A stretch of 64,000 nt of DNA from Hypoxylon rubiginosum. Its lineage: Eukaryota > Ascomycota > Sordariomycetes > Xylariales > Hypoxylaceae. The stretch covers positions 124,001 through 188,000 of the forward strand of contig CADCXA010000069.1 of NCBI GenBank assembly GCA_902806565.1, read 5' to 3'. Within the stretch, counting starts at the first letter, position 1. Each line of letters starts with the position of its first letter. Below are positions 10,671 to 21,598 of the stretch, piece by piece. A program made the position numbers and the translations under genes. Under the pieces are notes generated by a model. It saw only the letters and a list, made by a program, of their open reading frames with translations. It was not told the DNA's origin and did no database searches.

Positions 10671-10940
10671 CTATCCTCGACCCCCGGTAGCCTGTCTATC
10701 CTGTTCCCACGTCCAAGGGGGTTTCTTTGTTGGCTGAAGGATGTCACACCCGTTTACCAAATAAGACTGCGCCGGAGTATAGGTAGGTTGATTCTCATGT
10801 TGTCGCCCGTCGTTTCTAGAGCCTCGAGAGTCTTGGCCTGTATCGCTGTGACGCAAATGGTGTTTCCGTGACTTCTTGGGTTGGGGCTTATTGGGGTCCG
10901 TGTAAATGACCGACTCGGGCCTGCTCGGACCACAGCCCAT
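10671..10940 (-). CDS. small basic protein with MGCGPS acylation-type N-terminus
   Basis: 89-residue frame from the ATG at 10940. It begins MGCGPSRPES: Gly2 and Ser6 fit N-myristoylation and Cys3 fits palmitoylation. The remainder is hydrophilic, rich in Lys/Arg/His (KPQPKKSRKHHLRH), with no transmembrane segment and no domain I recognise. Upstream on its strand are a palindromic GATATATATC (11001-11010) that could serve as TATA box and a CACGTG box (11013-11018). The open frame extends 25 codons further up, but the internal ATG is preferred because it produces the conserved-looking lipidation motif. Its resemblance in layout to the protein at 9182-9535 suggests a related membrane-tethered role. 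Confidence 0.5.
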   Translation of the reverse strand: MGCGPSRPESVIYTDPNKPQPKKSRKHHLRHSDTGQDSRGSRNDGRQHENQPTYTPAQSYLVNGCDILQPTKKPPWTWEQDRQATGGRG

Positions 10941-11254
10941 TGTGGTTTTCTTTCTTGTTGCTCTTGGAATAGCTGTTGTTTTTGTGGTGATCGCCGGGTC
11001 GATATATATCCACACGTGAACATGTCATTTGTAACCGGTTGTTCTGCAGCAGGAGGTGTGGATTTTGGTTTGGTTGTAGTTGAAAGGAGGCACCGAGAAG
11101 ATGAAATGTGTGAGGTAGAAGTGATAACTAGTAGGAACCTACCGAAATTCGTATCCCTTATTTATACCTGGAGGCTGAATACCTTGGGCGGTTGGGGGAA
11201 TATCACATCAATGCATTGGTGACAGTCATATTCGATTACTTGGCTAGGAGTTAT

Positions 11255-11286
11255 ACCTGTGACTGGTTACCTGTGACTGGTTACCT
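11255..11286. repeat. tandem 14-bp duplication
   Basis: ACCTGTGACTGGTT occurs twice head-to-tail (11255-11268, 11269-11282) and begins a third time. A local slippage duplication. Confidence 0.8.
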
Positions 11287-11761
11287 CCAGGATTCATCAA
11301 CTACCGCTTTGAAGTTGAAGGGAATTATGATTTGGTCACAGTGGATCACGAAACAAGTCCCTGTATGTTCATGTACAACGTTAACTATCATGCATTACCT
11401 CGACAACACCCCTAGTCACAGATGAAGGAGAAGTTCAGTCGTGAATTATTCTGTGTGACCTGAAATGGTAGACTAGTTAAAAACATTTACCTGACCACGT
11501 ATATCTGAGTAAGACGTACTCATCGTACCCATACGTGTATATCTGGGAGCATCAAACAACTAGGGCGCATATAATGTTAGTGAGCAAGAAACAATCACGT
11601 TTGGCCTGGAGTATGAAAACAAATTTATAAACAGCTCACCCAAACAAGAGGGTTGTGTGTTGGCGCATAGAATCACACCTAAAAAGCTAAAGTAGATGGC
11701 ATAGGTGCTGTAGTCCCATTAATATTTAAAGTAGAAAACAAGTTGGTATCAAATAAACCGA

Positions 11762-11782
11762 AGACACCGAATCACGGTGTCT
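11762..11782. repeat. short perfect hairpin
   Basis: AGACACCG (11762-11769) and CGGTGTCT (11775-11782) are perfect inverted copies around a 5-nt loop. It lies about 120 bases beyond the 3' end of the gene at 11906-13447 and could be part of its 3' untranslated region. Confidence 0.5.
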
Positions 11783-11905
11783 GAAGATACCCTCCCTTAA
11801 ACGCCTTTTTGATTAGTTTGGGTTCTTAAAATCGTCAGAAAAGTCGTTAAATCCATCCTCCATCGAAGTTCACACCTAAAATCCTAAATTTTAAGACCTG
11901 GTCTA

Positions 11906-13447
11906 TCATTCATCTTCCCAAGGATCAATGCAGTCACCGCTGTCCACCTCTACCTCGACCGTCGTGCCTAGAGCTTCTTTTCCTTGTCGAATCATATCCC
12001 TGATTCTAGCGTTGAAATCATTCATACGCAAGTCGGTTTCTATCTCTTCATGCAACCTCTTCGCTGCCAGGTTCTTCGCCTCAGCGTCTAGTCGAGGGCT
12101 GTCATCCTCGAAACCCTGCACCGAGTCGCATCGTCTTGCCCTGTTAGATGTAACTGACGCAGCGGACGCCGTGCTATGATTCCTCCGGTGACCGCGCTTC
12201 ATGCTGACATTGGGGCTTGGGATCAGGGAGGATTGACGGGGAAGACGTGTAGGTGAGACATTACTGGGTGACTGCGGTCGGCTTGGGACTGGGATTGGGA
12301 TTCTACTGGGGTAATACGACGGAGCTGGGGACTGGGATCGAGGAGAAGCGAAGCTCGCCGGCTCCTGCCTAGATAGGGTTGCGGAACCGGCATGGCTTAT
12401 CCCGCTAGATTGGCGTCGAGCGATACTTGGACTATTCACGCGACTGATCGGCTTGTTGATACGGCGATGAAGTACCGGCGGGTAACTTTGCTGATTAGAA
12501 GTGTACCTCGTTGGTGCTAGAGATGCTCTGCTCTGCGGTCTAGGCTTTAGGACCGGCTCCCTGACTACAACCCAATTCCTAAGCTCGTCTCCATGAATCT
12601 CGCTAATATGGCGTCGCTTTGCTGCGGGAGGCGGGGTCGATTCTGGCGTCCCTCGTCCATAAGGGGATGGAGTGTAGTCGTTTTGGGGAAACCCTCCGGG
12701 GGTTGCGCAGGTGTTGAAATCCGGAAGCGTAGGGACGTCATGCTCATTACACCATACCTGGCCGTTTGGAGATGGCTGTCGGCTGGGCGTGGACGGGCCT
12801 CTCATCTCGTAGCCTCTTCCTCCACCAGCGTAGAAACCACGGAAAACTGCACCGGTGCAGAATTGGAACACTTTCCCGACAACTCCGCCGATCTTGTTTA
12901 GGGCCAAGCCCCATCCGTTTCTTTGTTGCGCTCGGGTGGGCGCCGACGGGGTGGTGGTCGGATATCTATAATTCAGTGACTCGATCTCAGCGCGTGATCG
13001 TTCGGGACCTAATCCGCGTCTGTAATCAACGTCAGAATAAACACTCTCCTCCATTGCCTCCCTAATCTCGGCGGCAGTTGTTCCATTTGGCGTGTCCATT
13101 TGGCCGGCAAGGACATATCGTCTCCCCCCTTGTTCGATCAGCCTCTCCTCGTCAAACTTCTCTTCAGGCGCATAATCGGCTCCTAATCCTGCATCGGTTA
13201 CGCCAATGGACCAATCAATCAACGGCGTAGATTCTGTAGGCCTATGGCGTTTTCGCTTGATATTCGGCCCTGGAGCAGGAGCGTCCGAATACAAGCTTCC
13301 TGACGATCTTCCTAGATATAGCGAATTCGAAGCAGATGGTGATATCGGAGGGCGAAACATTCCTGGATGGACGCCGGATAGAGAGCCGCTATTGGGAGAT
13401 TCGGAGTGGAATGCGCCTGGCATTACAACTTGCGGGCCGAAGGACAT
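11906..13447 (-). CDS. conserved-looking disordered fungal protein, function unknown
   Basis: Single-exon frame of 513 residues on the minus strand. Most of it is low-complexity Ser/Pro/Arg sequence with many SP and RP sites (such as PRSQSPAPSYYPSRIP), suggesting disorder and phosphorylation. Two parts look ordered: a short central segment, LNKIGGVVGKVFQFCTGAVF, followed by a Gly-rich turn, which looks like an amphipathic membrane- or partner-binding helix, and a C-terminal acidic helix region (AKNLAAKRLHEEIETDLRM) ending in DPWEDE. The basic stretch KRKRHRP near residue 65 is a candidate nuclear localisation signal. I do not recognise the family and assign no function. Confidence 0.8.
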   Translation of the reverse strand: MSFGPQVVMPGAFHSESPNSGSLSGVHPGMFRPPISPSASNSLYLGRSSGSLYSDAPAPGPNIKRKRHRPTESTPLIDWSIGVTDAGLGADYAPEEKFDEERLIEQGGRRYVLAGQMDTPNGTTAAEIREAMEESVYSDVDYRRGLGPERSRAEIESLNYRYPTTTPSAPTRAQQRNGWGLALNKIGGVVGKVFQFCTGAVFRGFYAGGGRGYEMRGPSTPSRQPSPNGQVWCNEHDVPTLPDFNTCATPGGFPQNDYTPSPYGRGTPESTPPPAAKRRHISEIHGDELRNWVVVREPVLKPRPQSRASLAPTRYTSNQQSYPPVLHRRINKPISRVNSPSIARRQSSGISHAGSATLSRQEPASFASPRSQSPAPSYYPSRIPIPVPSRPQSPSNVSPTRLPRQSSLIPSPNVSMKRGHRRNHSTASAASVTSNRARRCDSVQGFEDDSPRLDAEAKNLAAKRLHEEIETDLRMNDFNARIRDMIRQGKEALGTTVEVEVDSGDCIDPWEDE

Positions 13448-14964
13448 TATAGGTATTCTGAAAGATCGAGTTCGATGCGATAGGCCTATTCGAAGACGAA
13501 ACTGTTGTTGGGTTGAAGGTTACAGATTGGAGAGCTTGAGAGCGAGCCAGCCGGCCGGCCGGTCGACTACGGAGTGAGGGACGAAACTTTGTAGGATCCC
13601 GGTTCTTTGAAAGCTAGGATGCGTTTAAATAGATTCGATTCGACGAGGCGACAATACGTTTGTTGTCAGATCACAACGGTCCTTTAATCGTCTCTTTGCC
13701 CCAGATAAAGGAGAGAAGCCAGATAATGGTCGTTCTTTGCGTTGTTTGTTGCTCGTATCCGTGATGTCGCAAGTATACGTACTAGCGCGGCGCGCGTTGA
13801 CACACCACGACTGCGGAAGTAAAGGAAAAATAATGGTCCCTTGGGTACGTAATGGTGGGTGGGTGTATGGGTGGGTTGAGGTTTTGGGGGTTCGCGGTCA
13901 CAAGCTTCTTTTTTCGAGTTCGCGTGGCCTCGGGCGGTACCGTACTGTCTTGTGCAATGACGCCTCAATAGACCAACTACCAATAGTTGGCTCTCCAGCT
14001 GTTAGCTTGTTGGCTTGTTGGCTTATGTCTCACTCCTTTGCCCACGTCTGCCTAGGTGCTGCATGGTCGAATAAGCGTTTTTGTGTGAGTTTCGTCTGAG
14101 TCGTTTCGCAATGGACTATTATGCGAGAGAGTAGAAGGTATTCCTAGAATAATGTCGTCGTCCCCCAATTGAAATGCGATGATGCCTATTTGGTCCGCAG
14201 CAACCGGTTTGTATGACGACACGCCTATCCGACTAGAACGTGGCAGTGCGACGGCAAAGTAGTGAAACGGCGGAAGTTTGTACTTTGGCGAGATTGAAGA
14301 TATATAAATTTAGAAAAGGATAGTGGATTTTTTTGATAGTCGGTCTTAGACAGCGGACTTGGACCCTGATGCCGTGATAGGGATGGAGATGGGAGAATTT
14401 TGATTCTAAGCAACCAAGCTTACGGATTGTTGAGGTGAGCAGGGGCCGTTGCCCGGTCAGAACTCCCATCAAGGGAAGAAGTCAACATAGAACATTAGTG
14501 GAGGCTGCCCACTTGATTTGGCTAGAATTTAGTGGTTCCAGGGCCCTGGATTTTAATTGTGGAGGCATCGCGGGGCACCTGGGCACGTACAAAATGTCAT
14601 CATACTGTAAAATGTGAATGCATCACTGTTCTAGATAATATTGCGCCTTGTTTTTGACGGGAAATAATTCATCTCTTTATACCATTATGTAGGTTTCACT
14701 CTTCTTTCCATGTCCTCATCACGCTACTAAATCAGAAATCAGACAGTACATACCAAAACAATAATATGTCATTATTAGTCATAACCACATGCAATCGTCT
14801 ATGTATGACTTCTTGCCATCCCCTGGCCTCTTACCCCCTTCCCCTTGTCTTGCTCTAACCCACCCAATATGATAATGTTTCCAGGTCCAATATCAAGAAG
14901 CAAGTAATAATGGATGCTGCCGGTCATGACGCCAACACAACACTTATCATATATCAATCAACCA
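13448..14964. other. intergenic region
   Basis: About 1.5 kb without a supported gene. It contains the promoter of the gene at 11906-13447, a GC-rich CCGGCCGGCCGG tract at 13551-13562, and a GTGGGTGGGTG-type stretch near 13853-13880. A 99-codon frame at 13684-13983 has shadow-like composition. Confidence 0.5.
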
Positions 14965-15879
14965 TCAGGCCTCTTTGTAGTAGGCGTCCTGGCCCTGGGC
15001 CGTAGCGTCTTTCACGCCGCCACTCACCCCGGCTTCGCCATGGACGTGCAACTTCGGGCCCCAGAACTCTTTGCGCTCCTTGAGAATATCCTTCGCCCAC
15101 TCCTTCGTTTCCGGTAGCACCACCTTAGTCGCCACATACGCGAATTCGCCGAGATCGAGGGACTTGTTCATTCGCTTCTCATATTCCACCATCTGCAACA
15201 GCAGCTCTATCTTGTCTATGTCGTGAACGAAAAGACTGTCCAGGGTCTTGGAGTCTTCGTACTCCTGCCAGATCGCACGAATCTCCTCTCCGGCTTTGCC
15301 GCCGTCCACCATGCCCAGCAAGTTCTTAGCGATGTAGTCCATGGTCTCGGCCTCTCGCCGGCTCTTCTCCGGTTTCGGGACGCCGTCTACCGGGGTGATA
15401 TCTCCGACGATCGACTCGGCCATGTCGTGAACGAGGCACATTTTCATGCACTTGTTGAGGTCGATCTTTGGTGCAATCGACGGAGGGCACAGGAAGGTCA
15501 TAAGGGACATGCGATACATGTGGTCAGCGATCGATTCGCCCCTGCTCTGATTGTTAGTCCATATTGCTTTCTAGTCCTCCCAGGTTGGATCTTACCTGTC
15601 AATACCAAACCGTCGCCATCCCTCTCGCTTGCCCGTCTTCAATCGCTCGAGAAGATGGAAGAAAGGAATCGGGGTACTAAATCCCTCGGCGGGTGCTTCA
15701 GGGTGGATTGTTTGCAGTACCTTGTCGACTGTCCATGGCTCCGAGACTTTTGGGTTGACCACCACGCCGGGATCGACGAAAGCTTACTTGTTAACTTGAC
15801 CAATTCTTTCGACGGTACCCAATTGGGCTCTGCACTCACTAGGTTGGTCCTTGCCACTAGATTTGGCAGTAGAAAACAT
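14965..15879 (-). CDS. HD-domain 5'-nucleotidase (HDDC2/YfbR-like)
   Basis: Three exons: 15879-15840, 15782-15596 and 15541-14965, 267 residues; introns 57 and 54 nt. The metal-binding HD signature is complete: His in GESIADHMYRM, His-Asp in KMCLVHDMAESIVGDI, and a downstream Asp in FVHDIDKIELLLQM. This is the arrangement of the HDDC2/YfbR/yeast YGK1 family, which removes phosphate from deoxynucleoside 5'-monophosphates with a divalent metal. The first His is brought into place only by splicing exon 2 to exon 3. The first exon is short and its acceptor is AAG, so the extreme N-terminus (MFSTAKSSGKDQP) is less certain than the rest. A role in nucleotide pool housekeeping is inferred from the family. 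Confidence 0.9.
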
Positions 15880-16955
15880 CTCGTCTCAAATCCACCAAAT
15901 ACGTTGGGTTTGTCAAAGGTATGTCAGATATTTGGTTTTGTACTTTCTTATCAGTCGATCGAGTAGGTATCGAGACGGCTTGTGAATTTATGGTACGGAA
16001 GAACGAAAAGCTCTCGACAGGACCAATATAGCCGGAGGGTTCCAGAACTGAATTTCGACAGGATAGCAAGGGAAATAAATACCCAGACACCTCCAGACAC
16101 GTAATTGTGATCTGTGAAAGCCAGCCTTGGAATGAGTAAAGAATTGGCAAGACTCAAACGGCGGCTTGCATAAATCAACGCCAGCTACAAGTGTAGAAAG
16201 GGCGAAGATACGGCAAACAGAAAAAGAAAGGCACATGCACGCAGTGGAGAATGCGCTAGTGGAGGGACTGAAGATTATGACATGGCTGCATGGGAGGGCT
16301 GGAGGGACGGAAGGGACCAATGGTTTAGCATTTGGAGCTTATCTATTGGTTACCGGCGGTGTGACTGCGCAGGCTAGGCTCCGTTCTAGGCACTCCCCTG
16401 GCACTCCCCTGACATTCAGGGGCGGAGTTTGCCCTATTTCTTGCCTGTAACATCCCGCACGCTACACCGGAAAACGGGAAACGGGAAACGGGAAACGGTG
16501 ATCCAGAGCATGCCACATGGAAATCCTCCAGGAAGCCAGGCTGCGGGTAACCTTGCAATGATGTCAGTTTCCACATGCAGTTATTCCTGAAGGGAGATAA
16601 GGCGGATAATAAAAAGTACGTACTAGTTTTACAAGGCCCAATACCTTCAAAACATCGCGCAATCGTCTTGAGACGGGAGTACATAGTAAGAAACACACGA
16701 GGATATATTTCGCCGATCAAGAAGTCTTTTGGTCTTAAACGACCATTTTTTAATAAGTTTCCGTTGACACAAAGAGGGACAATCAACATTATGGAACAGG
16801 ACTACGTAGTCCTATTATATGCTAATTTGAACACCGCCCAGCTATGTCCACATCAAATCTCGCGCTGCCGTCGCAGTCAATTACAATTATGCCCTCCCAT
16901 CATGTATACTCTCTCTCATTACCGTCCAGGACCCGGTACATAAAGCTACCGTTCA
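15880..16955. other. intergenic region
   Basis: No gene is supported in about 1.1 kb. It contains a CACTCCCCTGG duplication near 16391-16412 and the GGGAAAC tandem repeat listed separately. Confidence 0.5.
16475..16498. repeat. CGGGAAA tandem repeat
   Basis: Three consecutive copies of the 7-mer CGGGAAA plus a partial fourth. A simple minisatellite. Confidence 0.8.
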
Positions 16956-17548
16956 TCAGCAATGATGGTCCTGATACAATGAATTGTCAGCCGCTAGGTC
17001 CCCGACGATGAAAGTTCCGAGGAAGAGACCTCCCAGAACCGACAGGAAATAACCGACGTTCATAGTCATGACCGCGAGCATTCTATCATCTCTAGTTAGT
17101 ATAGGATAGCTCGTTGAGGATAGACGACAACTTACAGCAAGTATCCTACTGTAGCCAAGAGGAGCTCGAAGGTAGCCCTACCCAGACTCGTCTTGAACCT
17201 CCAAATCGTCCAGCGCTTCTGTACCGTGTTATAGACGTTCTTCGCCGAATGTTGGGCCGCCGTTTCTTTGTGGTAGCTGGATTCGTCGTCGGGTACTAGG
17301 ATCCCTTCGGACTTGACGCTCGCATTCCACATCGACTTCTCGAGAATCGGCTTGAGGGCTAGCATACCGCGCATGACGACAGCAAGGGCGATCAAGAAGA
17401 CGCAGGTAGCGACGTAAGCAGCGTAGGTTTTCGGAGTCCAGGCTTTGGAGAAGAGTGAGGTGCTCGACGAGAGGAAGAAGGTCATGACCATTGGCGAATC
17501 GTCCATCTCATCCATGTGCATGTCGTCCGACATGTTTGACATATCCAT
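16956..17548 (-). CDS. Ctr-family high-affinity copper transporter
   Basis: Two exons, 17548-17136 and 17082-16956, 179 residues; the 53-nt intron has a GTAAGT donor and an ACTAAC branch site. The N-terminus is Met-rich (MDMSNMSDDMHMDEMDD), the extracellular copper(I)-collecting part. Three membrane helices follow: YAAYVATCVFLIALAVVM; one beginning ATFELLLATVGYLLMLAVM, with the pore MxxxM motif; and GYFLSVLGGLFLGTFIV, with the packing motif GGLFLG (GxxxG). The tail ends QDHHC, a metal-binding end. All Ctr hallmarks are present at typical length, and the second and third helices require the splice. It imports Cu+ at the plasma or vacuolar membrane. Its divergent neighbour is a ferric/cupric reductase, which would supply Cu+. 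Expression is probably induced by copper starvation. Confidence 0.95.
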
Positions 17549-17671
17549 TGTCTCGAACGTAGCTTTGACCAGTCGAAAATAGAGGTTGTTCTGGTAAGAT
17601 ATCTAGAAAGATGCGGTATTAGAGATGCTCGCAAAGTATGCGATGACGCATTCCTTTAAAAGATATGAGTA

Positions 17672-17715
17672 TGTAGGTATGTACCTAGGTAGGTATGGAC
17701 CTAGGTAGGTAGGTA
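17672..17715. repeat. GTAGGTA/CCTAGGTAGG simple repeat
   Basis: Irregular GGTA/CCTAGG tetranucleotide-type repeat upstream of the copper transporter, one of many such tracts in the intergenic DNA of this window. Confidence 0.7.
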
Positions 17716-18340
17716 AACTGACTTGTGTCGACAACGGCCGTTAAATAAACAACTGATCCAGGAGCATGGGACCGGGTTTCGGACCTCGTTATTTAATCGT
17801 TAAATAATATACGGGCCATGGCATCAACGTCGCGCAACTTTGAGCAAGTTTCTCACCTCCGCCCACCTAAGCTTGCTGGCTTGCCACTTCACTACTACCT
17901 ACCTAGGTACCTTCCTGCCTGGGTAGGGGTTGTAATAATATTACTATTGCCGTGACAATATGCTTTCCTTCGCTGTAATTGCAATACGGTTTGCATTAAG
18001 CTTATATCGCTGCCTCCACCAAGCTGTCAAACCTCCAGTCAATGCATATGTATCAGGAATCGGATCAACATTCCCAGTTTTCTATATGTGGATAGCTCAA
18101 GGACAAACGTTGTGCCAGCGTGCTAAGATGATTTGTGCTGCGATTTCCTTTCTTGTAGGACATGATAGCAGATGACCTTAAGTATACATGTACCTCTAGC
18201 ATATAAGGAACACTGAGGCACATACCCTCTTGACACGGTACCTCTTCAAACAGACAGCTCGGTGCCAGTAATTCCCTTGAATGGACCGCGTTATTACTAC
18301 TATCTAACAGTCATTAAGTAGCCTATCCGTGAGGCCAGAT

Positions 18341-18356
18341 ACCTACCTAGGTAGGT
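18341..18356. repeat. perfect 16-bp palindrome ACCTACCTAGGTAGGT
   Basis: Self-complementary over all 16 bases. Same sequence family as the strings at 44406-44421 and 63281-63295. Confidence 0.8.
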
Positions 18357-19399
18357 ACTTTACCGAAGAGTCATTCACATCGGGACCCCCTCCCCTTTTC
18401 AATTTAACAGATATCGAAATCATTTCAGCTTGGAGAGCAACTAAACATAATGCGTATTGGTACGTTGAAAAAGTAACATCATCAGGAAATCTGAAGAGGT
18501 AGAGAGGTAGGTAACTGAATCTTGTCGTACCCAGGGACGGCAGCAAAAGAGGATACCCAATTATAGGGCATCAGGGAGTAGACGATGCTTTAAGAAGCCG
18601 GCTGTTGCCCAGTTGCAGCTGTATGCTGATTGCCTAGGCGTTGATACTAAGGTGCCACTGTGTATCCGTTCCCGTTCCTGTATTACCCCTAGGATACCTT
18701 GGCCCCAGTCGTGCTTTGGAATTGTAACACTACAACACATGCTAAGCCTTCGACGGTATACTAGGCATCATGAGACGAGATGTGCCACAACACTACCAAT
18801 GACAATTGAGTGAGTACCTAGGTTAGTTAGGTTTGTCGGGTCCTATGTAACGTAGCTCAGGGTACGCCCGATTGCTGTCAAGTTACATATGTGGTAGCTC
18901 GTCTTCGTACTACATTAGTTGAAAAGCCTTTATGCCTTCTACTGCCAGAATATTAATACGTACATAGCCTCTGAATCAAAATTCCTCAAAGAGCCTACAA
19001 GTACCTACCTAGTACCTATTTACATAGCCTCGGTGTACCTATATCATGTACATATGTAGGTATATGGATATACCTAACTGGCTTACAGGCGCGTTGCCGT
19101 GAGCCGGAAAACTACGCGAGGCGGCTCCCGGGGGAAAGAGCGTCTTTCTGTCGCGTCTAGACCTGGTTGGCGGTAACGCGTTACACGGCAACCCTTATGA
19201 CTTGAAGGAAGGCGTCGGTGAACGTACCTACCTAAATCTATTGTTCATCCCATAATAAAGCATGGTGCCTACATTTCAGTTGTTGGTAGCCAAGGTTTCT
19301 CTTCTACCCGCTCGCTGTGAAATAAACTTCGCACATACCAACACCTTGTTCGTCTTTCGTGATATTCACACATCCCTTTTCCCAATCACAATCACCACC

Positions 19400-19423
19400 A
19401 TGTTTGTGGAGTGTTCAAAATGA
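19400..19423 (+). promoter_or_regulatory. 7-codon upstream ORF overlapping the reductase start
   Basis: An ATG in strong context (CACCACCATG) opens a 7-codon frame whose TGA (19421-19423) overlaps the start codon of the reductase (19420-19422) in the string AAAATGA. Scanning ribosomes would meet this start first, so translation of the reductase would depend on leaky scanning or stop-restart, if the transcript starts upstream. Confidence 0.55.
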
Positions 19424-21598
19424 GAATTCATCTTAGTATCCCCATTGTTGCCGCCTCGCTGGCGGCGGCCATGACTTCAACTGGGTATCAAGGCCACGGC
19501 CTCGTCGGATACGGCATCCAAATGACCCAGCCGACGTGCGCGTTCGCCTGTCATGATGCTCTAAGCGCTTACAAGCTCAGCTGTTCTGTTGTGAATCCCG
19601 AGGGCGCAGATGGTAATCACTTAGGTGATATGTCGATGCCGGCATTTATCACGTCGCCTCACTGCTACGCGACTGACGACAATTTCCTCCAGAGTGTCGC
19701 CTACTGTGTCAGCACTCATTGTCTTGATGTCCCCCTATCCGACCTTGAGTATTACTGGGCTACCTTTCTCGTTGGTCGCATTCCTGGCCAGCCTGTTCCC
19801 AAAGAGTCGTACAGTACTGCTTTAGCCCACGCCAACCCGCCACCGACTAAGAGTGTCTCGCCTAAGTTGTTGCTGAACACAACTACCTTAGTTAGTGAAC
19901 AGGCTTACATGGCGATTTACAATGCCGATTTGTACTTTGAGCAGATGGAGACCAGACAGAGCGACTTTGGGCAAGTCTACCTGTCAGATTCATTTTCTTT
20001 TTTGTCCATACTAACTTATAAACAGTCTGGTTCTCCTAATCACCGGAGCAGTCATACCCGTAGCATGTTCCTTGCTGCGCTTTGTCCCCTTTCCGAGTGC
20101 GTTTGTTAGCCGATTCAATGCCTACTTCATTAATCCGCCTGTGTTCGGCCGCCGACATCGTGAGCCCCTTTACAACTTAGCCTTTGTCCCCAGTCGAGGT
20201 CAAGCACTACTGATAGCATACTTCATAATCATCAACGTTGTGCTATCATGTGTCGATTACCGCTTGGCGTGGCCTAACGCCTATTACGGAAGGCCGAAAG
20301 ACCAGTTGCTGGTCTACATCACGAATCGCCTGGGACTTCTGAGCTTCGCCAACCTTCCTCTACTTGTCCTCTACTCTAGCCGCAACAATATCCTCCTATG
20401 GATCACGAACTGGTCGCAGACAACGTTTCTCCTGCTCCACCGATGGATCGCAATCATCTGCACAATCGAAGCTTGTATTCATTCGGCCATCTACCTACAT
20501 ATCTACCTCGGGTTCGGCCAATATGCCAGCGAGAGCCAGCAACCGTACTGGGAATGGGGTATTGTAGCCACTCTGGCTATGTCGGTCTTGCTTCCCGCTA
20601 GCGTCCTTCCTATACGACAGAAGATATACAATATCTTCCTCGCCTCTCACTTTATTCTCGCATTCGTAGCATTAATAGGTTGTTACTACCATATCTACCA
20701 CCGATATAACCTTCAATGGGGCTACGAGACGTGGATATACGTTGCCTTCGGCATTTGGGCCTTCGACAGGATTGCACGCCTCGCTCGCCTGGCAAGAAAC
20801 GGGTTCAGAACGGCAGAGATCACCATCGTCGACGAGGACTACATTCGCGTTGACGTCCCCGGCGTTGTCGCACAAGGTCATGCATACCTCTATTTCATGA
20901 TGCCGAGCTGGCGCACGTGGGAAAGCCACCCGTTCTCGGTGATGGGGACGATGATCAACGAAGCGCAAAAAGTGACCAACTCGACGACCTATACGGATGG
21001 CAATACGTTGAAGATAACCGTTATGGACAAGAAAGCTTCCCGCGAACATAATTCTGCTATCTCCGAGCTCCTCCGATTTAGTACACAGGAGCAATCTGCG
21101 GGATCAATCAAGCCTTGCCTAACATTCTTCATTCGCACCGGTACAAAGGGTCTTACATCTGTCCTCCGCTCAAGATCGATAGCGCGTGTCATGGTTGAGT
21201 CCTCCTATCCTGCTTTGGCGCTCGGCGAAGTGTGCAAGGCTCCCAACTGCATCGTCATTGCCGGAGGTGTGGGGATCACGGCGGTGGGCCCACTTCTCCG
21301 AGCCCGCGGGCCGGGCCGCGTGCGCCTCTTCTGGGGTGTGCGGAGCAAGCTCCTCGTGGAGGCGGTTGTCAACGCTCTGGGTATCGACGTATTCACGCCA
21401 GATATTGTGGGGGAGATCGCGGTGGGAAGTCGATTGAACCTGCGCGCAATTCTTGAGCGCGAGGTCGTCGGAGATAGCGAGACAGTTGTCGTTGTCTGCG
21501 GACCGGTCGGAATGGCGGATGAGGCTCGCGAGGTCGTGTGCGAGCTAGGATGGAAGGGGAGGAACGTGAAATTAATTGATGAGGCGTATAGCTGGTGA
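19420..21598 (+). CDS. ferric/cupric reductase, FRE family
   Basis: Two exons, 19420-19970 and 20026-21598, 707 residues. The 55-nt intron uses a GC-AG pair: donor GCAAGT, branch TACTAAC, acceptor AACAG. The start at 19420 opens a signal peptide (MRIHLSIPIVAASLAAA). A Cys-containing extracellular part, several membrane helices and a cytosolic flavoprotein domain follow. Haem-ligand histidines lie in LLHRWIAIICTIEACIHSA and ASHFILAFVALIGCYYHIYH; the FAD motif is ESHPFSVMG; the NADPH motif is IVIAGGVGITAVGPLL; the C-terminal nucleotide region has VVVVCGPVGMADEA. The enzyme moves electrons from NADPH through FAD and two haems to extracellular Fe3+ or Cu2+, feeding high-affinity uptake. The divergent Ctr gene next door points to copper as one substrate. 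Confidence 0.93.

Larger units (their letters stand above)
10941..11905. other. intergenic region
   Basis: No gene is supported. Besides the promoter elements noted for the MGCGPS gene it contains a tandem 14-mer and a small hairpin, listed separately. Confidence 0.5.
17549..19399. promoter_or_regulatory. shared divergent intergenic region of copper transporter and reductase
   Basis: 1.85 kb lies between the start of the copper transporter (minus) and the reductase (plus). It is crowded with AGGTACCT/CCTAGG strings (17672-17715, 17899-17911, 18341-18356, 18995-19075). TGAGCAAG near 17842 is one base off the complement of the TTTGCTCA copper-response element known from Mac1/GRISEA targets; with one imperfect match this is only suggestive. 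No gene is supported inside, and a 71-codon frame at 17960-18175 has no recognisable features. Confidence 0.4.

Noticed and set aside
13684..13983. 99-codon frame on the minus strand
   Set aside because: Low-complexity Pro/Thr/His sequence from a GTGGGTG-type repeat; no sign of selection for coding.
17960..18175. 71-codon frame with a hydrophobic start between the copper transporter and reductase
   Set aside because: The hydrophobic start is not followed by a plausible mature peptide, and no introns or homologue features are seen.
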